Positions 41,019 through 49,509 of a stretch of DNA of 64,000 nt are shown here, piece by piece (position 1 is the stretch's first letter; every line of letters starts with the position of its first letter). A model generated the notes under the pieces. The model worked only from the letters and a program-made list of their open reading frames with translations. It had not been told where the DNA came from and searched no databases. The DNA is taken from the NCBI GenBank assembly GCA_963740525.1, contig CAVUEG010000006.1:620001-684000 (forward strand). Direction: 5' to 3'. The stretch comes from CAVUEG01 sp963740525. Its GTDB lineage: Bacteria; Actinomycetota; Actinomycetes; Propionibacteriales; Nocardioidaceae. A program made the position numbers and the translations under genes.

Positions 41019-42041
41019 TCAGTCCCCACTCCGCCCGGCGATCCGCCGGGCCTGCCACTGGAGCCAGTAGTGCCGGGCCGTTCCCCAGATCCCGCGGCGG
41101 AAGAGCAGGACCACGATCACGAACACCGACCCGGTGATGATCCCGAGGCCGTTGAAGCCCGAGGACGCGAGCTGGTCGGCCATAGTCACGATCACGAAGG
41201 CGCCGATGATCCCGCCCCACAAGGTCCCGATCCCCCCGAGGACCGTGATCAGCACGACCTCGCCGGACGTGGTCCAGTGCAGGTCGGGCAGCGCGACGAA
41301 CCCGTGGCTGATCGCGAAGACACCGCCGGCCAGGCCCGAGAGCCCGGCGGAGAGGACGAAAGCCATCACCTTGTAGCGCTCCACGTCGTACCCGAGGGCC
41401 CGGGCGCGCGGCCCGTTGTCGCGGATGGCGACCAGCACCCGGCCGAAGGGCGAGTGCACGATCCGCCAGGCCGCCCACATGCCGAGCAGGATCACCGGCA
41501 GCGCTGCGTAGTAGAAGTAGAAGGCGTCGGTTTCGACGAGGTCGATGCCGAAGAAGGACTTCGGCACACCCTGGAGGCCGTTCTCGCCCCCGGTCAGGCT
41601 GCGCCACTGGTTGGCGACGAAGTAGATCATCTGGGCGAAGGCGAGCGTGACCATCGCGAAGTAGATCCCCGAACGACGCACCGAGAGGTAGCCGATCGGC
41701 AGTGCCAGCAGCATCGCGAAGAGCGCCCCGGCGAGGATCGCCAACGGGAAGGGCACGCCCCAGTGGATCGCCACCAGGCCCGTCACGTACGCCGAGCCAC
41801 CCCAGAACGCCGCGTGCCCGAAGCTCAGCAGGCCGACGAAGCCCAGCAGCACGTCGAGGGCGACGGCGAAAAGTGCCATCGCAGCGATGTCCATGGCCAC
41901 CGGCGGATAGATGAACCACGGCAGTGACAGCGCGGCGAACAGACCGGCAGCGAGCAGCACCCAGCGCTGCCACGGGCGCCCGCCGGCGAGAGCGGCGTGC
42001 GCCTCCTCGACGGAGGTGTCGGGCGTGACGGACGTGGTCAT
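41019..42041 (-). CDS. livM: Branched-chain amino acid ABC transporter permease LivM
   Basis: A 340-residue membrane protein with about ten hydrophobic helices and the LivM signatures VGLLSFGHAAFWGGSAYV, RSGIYFAMVTLAFAQM and the EAA-like loop RDNGPRARALGYDVERYK. It pairs with LivH to form the channel. The ATG is at 42041, overlapping the livH stop by 4 bases. The family also carries urea and aromatic acids, so the substrate is open. Confidence 0.93.
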   Translation of the reverse strand: MTTSVTPDTSVEEAHAALAGGRPWQRWVLLAAGLFAALSLPWFIYPPVAMDIAAMALFAVALDVLLGFVGLLSFGHAAFWGGSAYVTGLVAIHWGVPFPLAILAGALFAMLLALPIGYLSVRRSGIYFAMVTLAFAQMIYFVANQWRSLTGGENGLQGVPKSFFGIDLVETDAFYFYYAALPVILLGMWAAWRIVHSPFGRVLVAIRDNGPRARALGYDVERYKVMAFVLSAGLSGLAGGVFAISHGFVALPDLHWTTSGEVVLITVLGGIGTLWGGIIGAFVIVTMADQLASSGFNGLGIITGSVFVIVVLLFRRGIWGTARHYWLQWQARRIAGRSGD

Positions 42042-42907
42042 GTGGATTCCTCTCGTCCGAAGAGCCCCGCGGGGCGCAACAGCACCACGGCCGCCATCAG
42101 CACGAAGATCAGGATCTGGGAGAAGGTCGGCGCGTAGGCCTGGCCGAAGGCCTCGACCAGGCCGACCAGGAACCCGGCCGCGACGGCTCCGACGATCGAG
42201 CCGAGACCCCCGATCACGACCACGGCGAACAAGATGATGATGAAGTCGCTGCCCATCTCGGCAGTGATGGCGCGGAAGGGCGCAGCGAGGACCCCGGCCA
42301 AGCCGGCCAGCGCGACACCGAAGCCGAAGACGGGAGTCACCCACCGGCCCACGTTGATGCCGAGGGCTCGGGCGAGATCGGGCTTCTCCGTGGAGGCCCG
42401 CACGATCATTCCGACGCGGGTCCGCGTCATGATCAGCCACACCAGCAGACAGACCGCCAGGGAGAAGACGAAGACGAAGATCTGGTACCGCGGCAGGATC
42501 ACGCCGAACACGTCGTAGCGGCCATGGAGCAGCTCGGGTCGGCGGTAGGGCAGCCCGGAGACGCCGTACCGGCGCTTGACGAGGTCCACCAGCAGCAGGG
42601 TGAGCCCGAAGGTCAGCAGGAAGTTGTACAGGGGGTCGAGCGGCAGCAGCCACTGCACGAGCAGCCGCTCGACGAGCACCCCGAAGACGAACATCAACAG
42701 CGGGACGACGAGCAGAGCCCACCAGAAGTTCAGGGCGAGCACGTCCAGCAGTACGGCGGCCACGACGGCGCCGAGCATGTAGAAGGCACCGTGCGCGAAG
42801 TTCACGACCCCGAGGACGCCGAAGATGACCGCGAGGCCGAGCGCTGCCAACGCATAGAAGCTGCCGGCCGCCAGGCCTTGGAGCGTGTACTGGATGACTT
42901 CGTTCAT
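42038..42907 (-). CDS. livH: Branched-chain amino acid ABC transporter permease LivH
   Basis: A 289-residue membrane protein with the LivH signatures GLAAGSFYALAALGLAVIFG, VVNFAHGAFYMLG and MIVRASTEKPDLARALGINV (cytoplasmic coupling loop). It lies 69 bases after livK with a strong hairpin between, and overlaps livM by 4 bases. Confidence 0.94.
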   Translation of the reverse strand: MNEVIQYTLQGLAAGSFYALAALGLAVIFGVLGVVNFAHGAFYMLGAVVAAVLLDVLALNFWWALLVVPLLMFVFGVLVERLLVQWLLPLDPLYNFLLTFGLTLLLVDLVKRRYGVSGLPYRRPELLHGRYDVFGVILPRYQIFVFVFSLAVCLLVWLIMTRTRVGMIVRASTEKPDLARALGINVGRWVTPVFGFGVALAGLAGVLAAPFRAITAEMGSDFIIILFAVVVIGGLGSIVGAVAAGFLVGLVEAFGQAYAPTFSQILIFVLMAAVVLLRPAGLFGREEST

Positions 42908-42928
42908 GGGTTCCTTCTCCGGGAGGCA

Positions 42929-42956
42929 CCCCGGGTGTCGCTGGCGACACCCGGGG
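42929..42956 (-). terminator. Attenuating hairpin between livK and livH
   Basis: A perfect 12-base-pair stem (CCCCGGGTGTCG with CGACACCCGGGG, loop CTGG) lies between the binding-protein gene and the permease gene, without a T-run. Such a structure would protect livK mRNA or partly stop transcription, giving more binding protein than permease. Confidence 0.65.
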
Positions 42957-42976
42957 CTTCCTCAGCGAACATCAGC

Positions 42977-44221
42977 TCACATGGAGCAGCCGGAGTCCTC
43001 CACGGGCTGGAAGGCCTCGGCCGCGGGAATCGTGGAGACGATGTCCTCGTAGTCCCAGGGCTCCGTGACCTGGTCGGCGTCCTTGACCTTGGCGAGGTAG
43101 GCGTCGTGGATCACCCGGTGGTCGGCGGCGCGGATCTCGCCGTTGCGAAGGAAGACGTCGTCGACCTTCTTGCCCTCGAGCTCTGAGACCACCGCGTCGG
43201 CGTCATCGGTGCCTGCCGCCTGGACGGACTCGAGGTACTGCAGCGCCGCGGAGTAGTTGCCGGCGTGGGCGAAGGAGGGACGGGTCCCGGTCTTCTCCTG
43301 GAAGCGGTCGGCCCAGGCCCGTGCCTGGTCGTCCATGTTCCAGTACCACGCGTCGGTGAACGTCGTACCCGCGAACTGGTCGACGCCCAGCGAGTGGATG
43401 TCGGTGATGAACATCAGGCCCACGGCCAGGTCGATGCCACGCTCGCGCAGCCCTGCCTCGTTGTACTGCTTGACGACGTTGATCAGGTCGCCTCCGGCCT
43501 GCATGGTGCCGATCACGTCAGGCTTGCTCGAGGCCGCCTTGGTCAGGAACGTCGCGAAGTTGTCGTTCGGGAACGGGGTCGCGATGCTTCCCTGGACCTT
43601 GCCGCCGGCCTTCTCGATGGCCTTGGTGAACTGCTTCGTCATGTCCTGCCCGAACGCGTAGTCGGGGTAGATCAGCTGCCAGTTCTTGGCGCCGTTCTCG
43701 GTGGTCGCCTTGCCGGTGCCGTTGGCGAGCATGTAGGTGTCGTACGCCCAGTGGAAGGTGTACTTGTTGCACTGGTCGCCGGTGAGCTCGGTGCTGGCAG
43801 CCCCGATGTCCAGGAACAGCTTCTTCTTCATCTTGGCCTGGTTGGCCACGGCGAGGGCGGCCGAGGAGGTCGGCACGTCGAGGATGACGTCCGCTCCCTC
43901 GCGGTCGTAGAGCTCCTGCGCCTTGGTGTTGGCGATCTCCGGGTCGTTCTGGTGGTCAGCAGACGTGACCTCGATGTCCTGGACGACCGCGTCCTTGCCG
44001 TACTTCTTCTTGAAGTCGGCGACGGCCATCTCGACCGCCGTGACGCTGTTGGGACCTGACAGGTCCTTGTAGACGCCGGACTGGTCGTTCAGGACGGCCA
44101 GCACGATCTTGTCATCGGTGAACTTGCCGCCCGATGCGGCCGGTCCCCCGCCTCCGCAGGCACTCAGAAGCAGGGCCCCCGAGATCAGTGCGGTCGTTGC
44201 TACCGCGATCTTCTTGCTCAT
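42977..44221 (-). CDS. livK: Branched-chain amino acid-type substrate-binding lipoprotein
   Basis: A 414-residue periplasmic-binding-protein-fold lipoprotein: signal peptide with lipobox LLLSACGGG (Cys about 22), then VLAVLNDQSGVYKDLSGPNS and later QLIYPDYAFGQDMTKQF, typical of LivJ/LivK relatives. It should capture the ligand outside the membrane for the livHMFG system. It is the middle gene of livG-livF-livK-livH-livM. Confidence 0.92.
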   Translation of the reverse strand: MSKKIAVATTALISGALLLSACGGGGPAASGGKFTDDKIVLAVLNDQSGVYKDLSGPNSVTAVEMAVADFKKKYGKDAVVQDIEVTSADHQNDPEIANTKAQELYDREGADVILDVPTSSAALAVANQAKMKKKLFLDIGAASTELTGDQCNKYTFHWAYDTYMLANGTGKATTENGAKNWQLIYPDYAFGQDMTKQFTKAIEKAGGKVQGSIATPFPNDNFATFLTKAASSKPDVIGTMQAGGDLINVVKQYNEAGLRERGIDLAVGLMFITDIHSLGVDQFAGTTFTDAWYWNMDDQARAWADRFQEKTGTRPSFAHAGNYSAALQYLESVQAAGTDDADAVVSELEGKKVDDVFLRNGEIRAADHRVIHDAYLAKVKDADQVTEPWDYEDIVSTIPAAEAFQPVEDSGCSM

Positions 44222-44253
44222 TGCGCGTTCTCCCTTGTTGATGAGTGCAGCGA

Positions 44254-44946
44254 TCAGATGCCGAGGTGCTCGAGCAGTTCCTGCTCCCGCTCGCCGAACT
44301 GCTTGTTGTCGAGCGACTCGACGACGCGGCCCTGGGCGAGCAGGTAGTGCCGGTCGGCGACGGTGGCGGCGAACTTCACGTTCTGCTCGATGAGCAGGAC
44401 GCCGGCGCCGGAGTCCTTCACCTCGCGGATGATCTCGCCGATCCGGGCGACGATCACGGGCGCGAGACCCTCGGACGGTTCGTCGAGCAGCAGCAGCCGG
44501 GCTCCGGTGCGGAGCACCCGGGCGATGGCGAGCATCTGCTGCTCGCCACCCGACAGGGTCGTCCCCGGAGCGCGTCGCCGGTCCGCCAGGACGGGGAACG
44601 AGTCGTACACCCGGCTCAGGTCCCAGGCCCGGTCGGAGACCGTCGGGGGGAGGAGGAGGTTCTCCTCCACGGTGAGGTTCGCGTAGATGCCTCGGTCGTC
44701 CTGGACCCAGCCCATCCCGGCGCGGGCGCGCTTGTGGGGGGCGAGACCGGTCATCTCCTTCTCCAGGAAGCTGATCCCGCCCTCGACCTGCCGGTGCAGG
44801 CCGATCAGGCAGCGCACGAGCGTGGTCTTGCCTGCTCCGTTGCGCCCGACCAGGGTCACGACCTCGCCGGCCGCGACGGTGAGCGACACGTCGTGCAGCG
44901 CCTGCGCCTCGCCGTACCAGGCGTTCAGGCCCGAGACCTCAAGCAT
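44254..44946 (-). CDS. livF: Branched-chain amino acid ABC transporter ATPase LivF
   Basis: A 230-residue ABC ATPase: Walker A GRNGAGKTTLV, signature LSGGEQQMLAIARVL, Walker B LLLLDEPSEGLAP. The length and the GLNAWYGEAQALHDVSL start fit LivF. It overlaps livG by 8 bases and precedes livK by 32 bases. Confidence 0.95.
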   Translation of the reverse strand: MLEVSGLNAWYGEAQALHDVSLTVAAGEVVTLVGRNGAGKTTLVRCLIGLHRQVEGGISFLEKEMTGLAPHKRARAGMGWVQDDRGIYANLTVEENLLLPPTVSDRAWDLSRVYDSFPVLADRRRAPGTTLSGGEQQMLAIARVLRTGARLLLLDEPSEGLAPVIVARIGEIIREVKDSGAGVLLIEQNVKFAATVADRHYLLAQGRVVESLDNKQFGEREQELLEHLGI

Positions 44947-45703
44947 CGGTGGACTCCCCGAGGTAGGCGGTGATCACGCGCTTGTCCTTGCGGACCTCGT
45001 CGTAGGTGCCTTCCGCGAGGATCTCTCCCTGCTGGAGGACCGTGACCCGGTCCGCGAGGCTTCCGACGACGTGCATGTTGTGGTCGACGAAGACGACCGT
45101 GCGGCCCTCGGATAGGCGACGGACCAGCGAGATGGTGCGGTCGACGTCTTCGATGCCCATTCCCGCGGTGGGCTCGTCGAGGAGCATCACCTGGGGGTCC
45201 AGGGCGAGGACCAGGGCCATCTCGAGCGCTCGCTTCTGCCCGTAGGCAAGGAGCCCTGAGGGGCGGTCGGCGAGGTCGCTGAGCCCGACCTGCTCGAGCA
45301 GGTCGTCGACCTTGCTGCGGTAGCGACCCAGCAGCTTCTCCGAACGCCAGAAGCGCAGCCCCTGGGAGGACCTGCCCTGCAGGGCCAGCTCCACGTGCTC
45401 ACGCGGGGTGAGATTCTCGAACAGGCTGGTGATCTGGAACGACCGGGCCACACCCTTGCGCGCGATCTGCTCCGGCTGGAGCCGGGTGACGTCCTCGTCG
45501 AACACGGTGATCGTCCCGGCGGTGGGCTTGGTGAAGCCGGTCAGCAGGTTGAACAGCGTGGTCTTGCCGGCACCGTTCGGGCCGACCAGGGCGTGTACGC
45601 CGCCCTCGTGTACCTCGAGATTCACCGACTTGACCGCCTGGAAGCCCCGGAAGGACTTGCTCAGCCCGACGGTGCGCAGGGCCACTCGGTTCGTCGAAGG
45701 CAC
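44939..45703 (-). CDS. livG: Branched-chain amino acid ABC transporter ATPase LivG
   Basis: A 254-residue ABC ATPase: Walker A GPNGAGKTTLFNLLTGF, the LivG-type ARKGVARSFQITSLFENLT, signature region LLAYGQKRALEMALVL and Walker B MLLDEPTAGMG. The signature reads LAYGQ where most ABC proteins have LSxGQ, which is common in LivG relatives. Start: the GTG at 45701-45703 after AAGGAG; the open frame upstream lacks similarity. Confidence 0.94.
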   Translation of the reverse strand: MPSTNRVALRTVGLSKSFRGFQAVKSVNLEVHEGGVHALVGPNGAGKTTLFNLLTGFTKPTAGTITVFDEDVTRLQPEQIARKGVARSFQITSLFENLTPREHVELALQGRSSQGLRFWRSEKLLGRYRSKVDDLLEQVGLSDLADRPSGLLAYGQKRALEMALVLALDPQVMLLDEPTAGMGIEDVDRTISLVRRLSEGRTVVFVDHNMHVVGSLADRVTVLQQGEILAEGTYDEVRKDKRVITAYLGESTDA

Positions 45704-45900
45704 TAGGCTCCTTCCTCGGTCCTGCTCGGGTACTGCTCGGGTGCTACTCGGTGGTGCGCGGGTGGCGCTCGGGGGCTTCTGGGCCCGGTGCTCGGGGTGA
45801 CACACCCATGTCGGGCGGTTCCCGCAACGCTAGGAAGGTAGCCGCGCAGCGGCCATGGTGACCGGTGCCACATTGTGGTCGCTTTTGGTGTGGTGGCCCG

Positions 45901-46572
45901 CTACTGTCGCGGCCCGGCCTCGACGCGCCCGGGCACCCCGAGGAGTTCGGCGACGGCCGCCCGCTCGATCCAGTCGGCGTAGTCCTCGCGCGCCCACCCG
46001 TGCTGGCTGACCAGCGTGCGGTAGACGGCCGGGTCCATGAGCACGAGGGCGGCGACCACGGCACGCTCCGCAGCCAGACCCGGTCGCAGGCCGCCCGTCG
46101 CCGTCACGCGAGCCACGATGAACTCCGCACCCAGGAGCCGGCTGCGTTCGGAAGCCGCGTGCACCTCGGCCGCCTCCGGGTCGGCGTCAGCGGCAACGAC
46201 GAGCACGTCGGCCAGCGGTGCCGCCCGCTCCTCCAGCTCGGCGACGAACCGTGCCCAACGTGCGATGAGCTCTCGTGGCTCCTTGAGTCCCTCCAGTTCC
46301 GCGATGACCTCCCGCCCGGCCAGGGGAACCGGTTCGTCATCGCCCACCAACGCCCAGTCCAGGGCAAGCTTGAGAAGTGCCGCCTTGCTGCCGGCCGCGG
46401 TGAACACCGTCTTGCGGCTCACCTTCGCACGGGCCGCCACGGCATCGATCGTCGTGCGTGACCACCCCTGCTCGACGAAGAGGTCTCGGGCAGCGTTGAC
46501 GACCGCCCGCCGAGTGGCGCGCGCCTGATCCGCGCGCAGTGTCGACTGGTACGGACGGCGTGCCTGGGACAT
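45901..46572 (-). CDS. TetR family repressor
   Basis: A 223-residue regulator with an N-terminal TetR helix-turn-helix (DLFVEQGWSRTTIDAVAARAKVSRKTVF) and a variable ligand domain. It is divergent from a flavin monooxygenase gene; the palindrome at 46598-46626 between them is the likely operator, so it probably represses both itself and the monooxygenase until a ligand binds. The ATG (MSQARRPY) is preferred to an upstream GTG/ATG inside the operator region. Confidence 0.88.
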   Translation of the reverse strand: MSQARRPYQSTLRADQARATRRAVVNAARDLFVEQGWSRTTIDAVAARAKVSRKTVFTAAGSKAALLKLALDWALVGDDEPVPLAGREVIAELEGLKEPRELIARWARFVAELEERAAPLADVLVVAADADPEAAEVHAASERSRLLGAEFIVARVTATGGLRPGLAAERAVVAALVLMDPAVYRTLVSQHGWAREDYADWIERAAVAELLGVPGRVEAGPRQ

Positions 46573-46597
46573 CTTGACACCTGACCCATTCGGAGTG

Positions 46598-46626
46598 ACT
46601 ATCAGTGTAATCAAATCACTTATAGT
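46598..46626. promoter_or_regulatory. Palindromic operator between TetR and monooxygenase genes
   Basis: ACTATCAGTG at 46598-46607 and CACTTATAGT at 46617-46626 form inverted arms (one mismatch) around 9 AT-rich bases. The site is 26 bases before the TetR start and 15 bases before the monooxygenase GTG, and is markedly AT-rich against its surroundings, as expected for overlapping divergent promoters. Confidence 0.7.
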
Positions 46627-46641
46627 TTAGCGGAGGATGAC

Positions 46642-47958
46642 GTGCGGGCACTCATCGTGGGATCGGGCCCGACCGGACTCATTCTCGGCGCCTGCCTCGC
46701 GCGTCGCGGACACGACGTCGCCTCGGTGGACCGCGACCCGGGACCGACCGGAGGATCCTGGGTCCGTCGCGGGGTCATGCAGTTCGAGCATGCCCACGGC
46801 TTCCGGCCCCAGGTGCCGATGGCGCTCCAGTCGGAATGGCCGGAGGCCCTCGACGGCTGGCTGTCCCTCGGCGCCCAGCCCGTCGAAGCACCGGACGGAG
46901 TGGGGTCGGGCCAGGTGATGGGGGTCCTCTCCCGCCGGTCGACCTTCGAGCGAGCCCTGCGCCGGGCAGCGAGCGAGCAACCCGGCCTCACCCTGCTCAC
47001 CGGACACGTCGACGGACTCGACCTCCATCGCGGACACGTGGTCGGCGCTCGGGTCGACGGATCCCTCGTCGGGGCCGACCTCGTCGTGGATGCCTCGGGC
47101 CGGGCCGGACACGTGGCCAGGTCGAGCCTGCCGGACGTCGGCCCGGAGCTCGACGGCGACTGCGGCCTCGCGTACGTCGACCGCACCTACCAGCTGAGAG
47201 CGGGAGCAGAGCCCGGCCCGATGACGAGCCCGATCGGCTACGTGGCGGACTTCGACGGCTACCAGTGTCTGGTCTTCCTGCACGAGTCCGGCAACTTCTC
47301 CGTGGTGCTCGTGCGTCCCACCGCGGACGCCGCACTCAAGGCGCTGCGATTCGAGGGCGCCTTCGAGGCGGCCTGCCGGTCCATCCCGGCGCTCGCCGAG
47401 TGGACCCATCCCGACCGCGCGCGGCCCACCTCGGCGGTGCTGGTCGGCGGGGCGCTGCGCAACGTCTACCGCCGGCAGACCGGCCTGTCGGGACTTGTCG
47501 CGGTGGGGGACTCGGTCGCCACCACGACCCCCACCCGTGGACGCGGGATCGCCATGGCCTGCATGCAGGTCACGGCACTGCTCGGGCTCCTCGACCAGGG
47601 CGCCGACCCGGGCACGGTGGCCGAACCGTTCGGCGCCTGGTGCGACCACGCGATCGAGCCGTGGGTGGCCGACCACATCGCAATCGACGGCGGCATGGTC
47701 GAGCGCTGGCAGGGTCACGACCTCGACCTGAGCGTCCCGCTGACCTCCGACCTCATCGCCGCCGCGGTCGAGGCCGACCCTCGGATCGGGCAGTACGCCG
47801 CAGGCTATTTCGCGATGACCGCGCTGCCCGAGACGCTCAGGCCCGCCGAGCCATGGGCACGAACGGCGTACCAGGGAGGTTGGCGGCCGGCATACGCAGT
47901 AGGCCCCACGCGCGATGAGCTGGTCGACGTCATCCGCGGGGCCCTACCTGCTGCGTGA
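46642..47958 (+). CDS. FAD-dependent aromatic-type monooxygenase
   Basis: A 438-residue flavoprotein: dinucleotide fold ALIVGSGPTGLILGACLARR at the N-terminus, VVDASGRAG, and the second FAD motif LVAVGDSVATTTPTRGRGIA. This is the layout of p-hydroxybenzoate hydroxylase/styrene-monooxygenase-like enzymes. The substrate is unknown. The GTG start has GGAGGA upstream. The divergent TetR gene and palindrome suggest substrate-induced expression, perhaps in detoxification or secondary metabolism. Confidence 0.84.
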   Translation: MRALIVGSGPTGLILGACLARRGHDVASVDRDPGPTGGSWVRRGVMQFEHAHGFRPQVPMALQSEWPEALDGWLSLGAQPVEAPDGVGSGQVMGVLSRRSTFERALRRAASEQPGLTLLTGHVDGLDLHRGHVVGARVDGSLVGADLVVDASGRAGHVARSSLPDVGPELDGDCGLAYVDRTYQLRAGAEPGPMTSPIGYVADFDGYQCLVFLHESGNFSVVLVRPTADAALKALRFEGAFEAACRSIPALAEWTHPDRARPTSAVLVGGALRNVYRRQTGLSGLVAVGDSVATTTPTRGRGIAMACMQVTALLGLLDQGADPGTVAEPFGAWCDHAIEPWVADHIAIDGGMVERWQGHDLDLSVPLTSDLIAAAVEADPRIGQYAAGYFAMTALPETLRPAEPWARTAYQGGWRPAYAVGPTRDELVDVIRGALPAA

Positions 47959-48015
47959 CCTCGACGGGCAAGACGCGGCTTCCGGCGGCTCAGGCCCGCA
48001 GAGTGCGATTCAGGC

Positions 48016-48101
48016 TGGTGGCAGGTGCAGGATTCGAACCTGCGTAGCTATACAGCGACGGATTTACAGTCCGCTCCCATTGGCCGCTCGGGCAACCTGC
48101 C
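48016..48101 (-). tRNA. tRNA-Tyr (GTA)
   Basis: Minus-strand class II tRNA with acceptor GGCAGGT/ACCTGCC and encoded CCA, anticodon loop CTGTAAA (anticodon GTA), a long variable arm, and T-arm GCAGGTTCGAATCCTGC. The long variable arm confirms Tyr. Confidence 0.96.
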
Positions 48102-48197
48102 ATGCTGCGCCGAACACCGTGATGGATACCCTGACGGCAGCGCTGAGAAGGATAGCGCAGCACGCTTGGCAGACTAAATCGCGGGAGGAACACGCTC

Positions 48198-48689
48198 ATG
48201 GCCGACTCGTCGTTCGACATCGTCAGCAAGATCGACCGCCAGGAAGTGGACAACGCGCTGGGTCAGACGGCCCGCGAGATCTCACAGCGGTTCGACTTCA
48301 AGGGCACCGGTGCCGAGATCAAGTGGTCGGGTGACGACGCGATCGAGATCTCCGCGAACGCCGACGACCGGGCGACCGCGGTGCTCGACGTCTTCAAGGA
48401 GAAGCTCATCAAGCGGCAGCAGTCGCTGAAGGTCCTGGACGCCGAGGAGCCGCGCCAGTCCGGCCGCGAGTCGAAGATCACCGTGGCGCTCAAGGAGGGG
48501 ATCTCCCAGGAGCAGGCCAAGAAGATCGGCAAGCTGATCCGCGACGAGGGGCCGAAGGGCGTCAAGGTCCAGGTCCAGGGGGACGAGCTCCGCGTGACGT
48601 CGAAGAAGCGTGACGACCTCCAGGAGGTCATCTCCCTGGTCAAGGGCGCGGACTACGACTTCGCAGTGCAGTTCACCAACTACCGCTGA
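48198..48689 (+). CDS. YajQ family nucleotide-binding protein
   Basis: A 163-residue protein, MADSSFDIVSKIDRQEVDNA at the start and RVTSKKRDDLQEVI with FAVQFTNYR at the end, the full YajQ pattern. In some bacteria YajQ binds cyclic di-GMP and acts with a transcription factor; in others it has been reported as a nucleic-acid-binding chaperone. The ATG has GGGAGGAAC upstream. It lies next to tRNA-Tyr, convergent with the decayed acetyltransferase. Confidence 0.93.
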   Translation: MADSSFDIVSKIDRQEVDNALGQTAREISQRFDFKGTGAEIKWSGDDAIEISANADDRATAVLDVFKEKLIKRQQSLKVLDAEEPRQSGRESKITVALKEGISQEQAKKIGKLIRDEGPKGVKVQVQGDELRVTSKKRDDLQEVISLVKGADYDFAVQFTNYR

Positions 48690-48710
48690 CCCCGGGTCGG
48701 AGGACGACGG

Positions 48711-49306
48711 TCATGACGTCCCGACCAGTCGGTGACGCACCACCCTCCGGCGCAGGGTGGGCGAGGCCGCCACCTCGTAGCCGGCGTCCAGAAAGGCCTG
48801 AAGCAGCCCGACCGACGCCTCGTCCCAGATCACGGTCTTCCCCTGGGCGGCGGCTCGGTGGGATAGCCCTCCAGGACATTGGTCCGCCGACCTGCCTCCG
48901 TACTCGACGGTGGCGGCGGCCAGCGCGTACATCAGTCCCTGCCTGCGAAAGCCCTTGCGAATGACGAAGCAGGTGACCGACCAGACGCCCTCGAGGTCGG
49001 GGTCCATCCGCATCCACGGCTTCTTCCGGCTCCACATCTGGGGTAGTTCTCCCGCGGCTCGACCGCCACCCAGCCGGCCGCCTCACCGTCGAGGTAGCCG
49101 ATCAGACCGGAGGTGGGTCCGTCGGTGCCGCATCCGGTCTGCTCCAGCAGTGCGGCGTCCCGCTGCTCCTGGGTGGTGTCGCGCCAGATCCAGCCGGGGG
49201 CACTTCAGCGCCTGGCAGCGGCACTTGCGGGCGCCACCCGGTGTCGAACACCGTCTCGACGTCGTGGTCGTGGCGCGTTGGCCGGCCGCCAGGTGAACTC
49301 GGGCAC
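48711..49306 (-). pseudogene. GNAT acetyltransferase, multiply frameshifted
   Basis: Pieces of one acetyltransferase appear in turn in all three frames: VPEFTWRPA at the start (GTG 49306), HDVETVFDTG, ARKCRCQALK, GWIWRDTTQEQRDAALLEQT, GEAAGWVAVEPRENYP, then WSVTCFVIRKGFRRQGLM (the acetyl-CoA loop) and KTVIWDEASVG near the end. At least five shifts are needed in 600 bases, unlike the single insertions elsewhere in the window, so this looks like a truly decaying gene or a very poor stretch of sequence. Confidence 0.75.
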
Positions 49307-49509
49307 ACCGCAAGCCTAGCCCGGCAGGGACCCCACACCGTGACCAAGCGCGGAGGTCCAGCCACGGGGGCGCCGAACGCCCGGGTGATCCGCCTCACGG
49401 GTCCATCAGGGGAGACATGGGGCATCGGTTGAGCCTGCGGACTATCGTGGGACGGTGTGCGAACGAGTCGCGCGCGCCGCGGAACTCGCACGAGATCGCA
49501 GTCTCGGAC

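Noticed and set aside
42977..45703. Urea transporter (UrtABCDE) instead of a Liv system
   Set aside because: No urease genes are in view and the binding protein reads more like LivJ/LivK; the substrate remains open but the urea call is unsupported.
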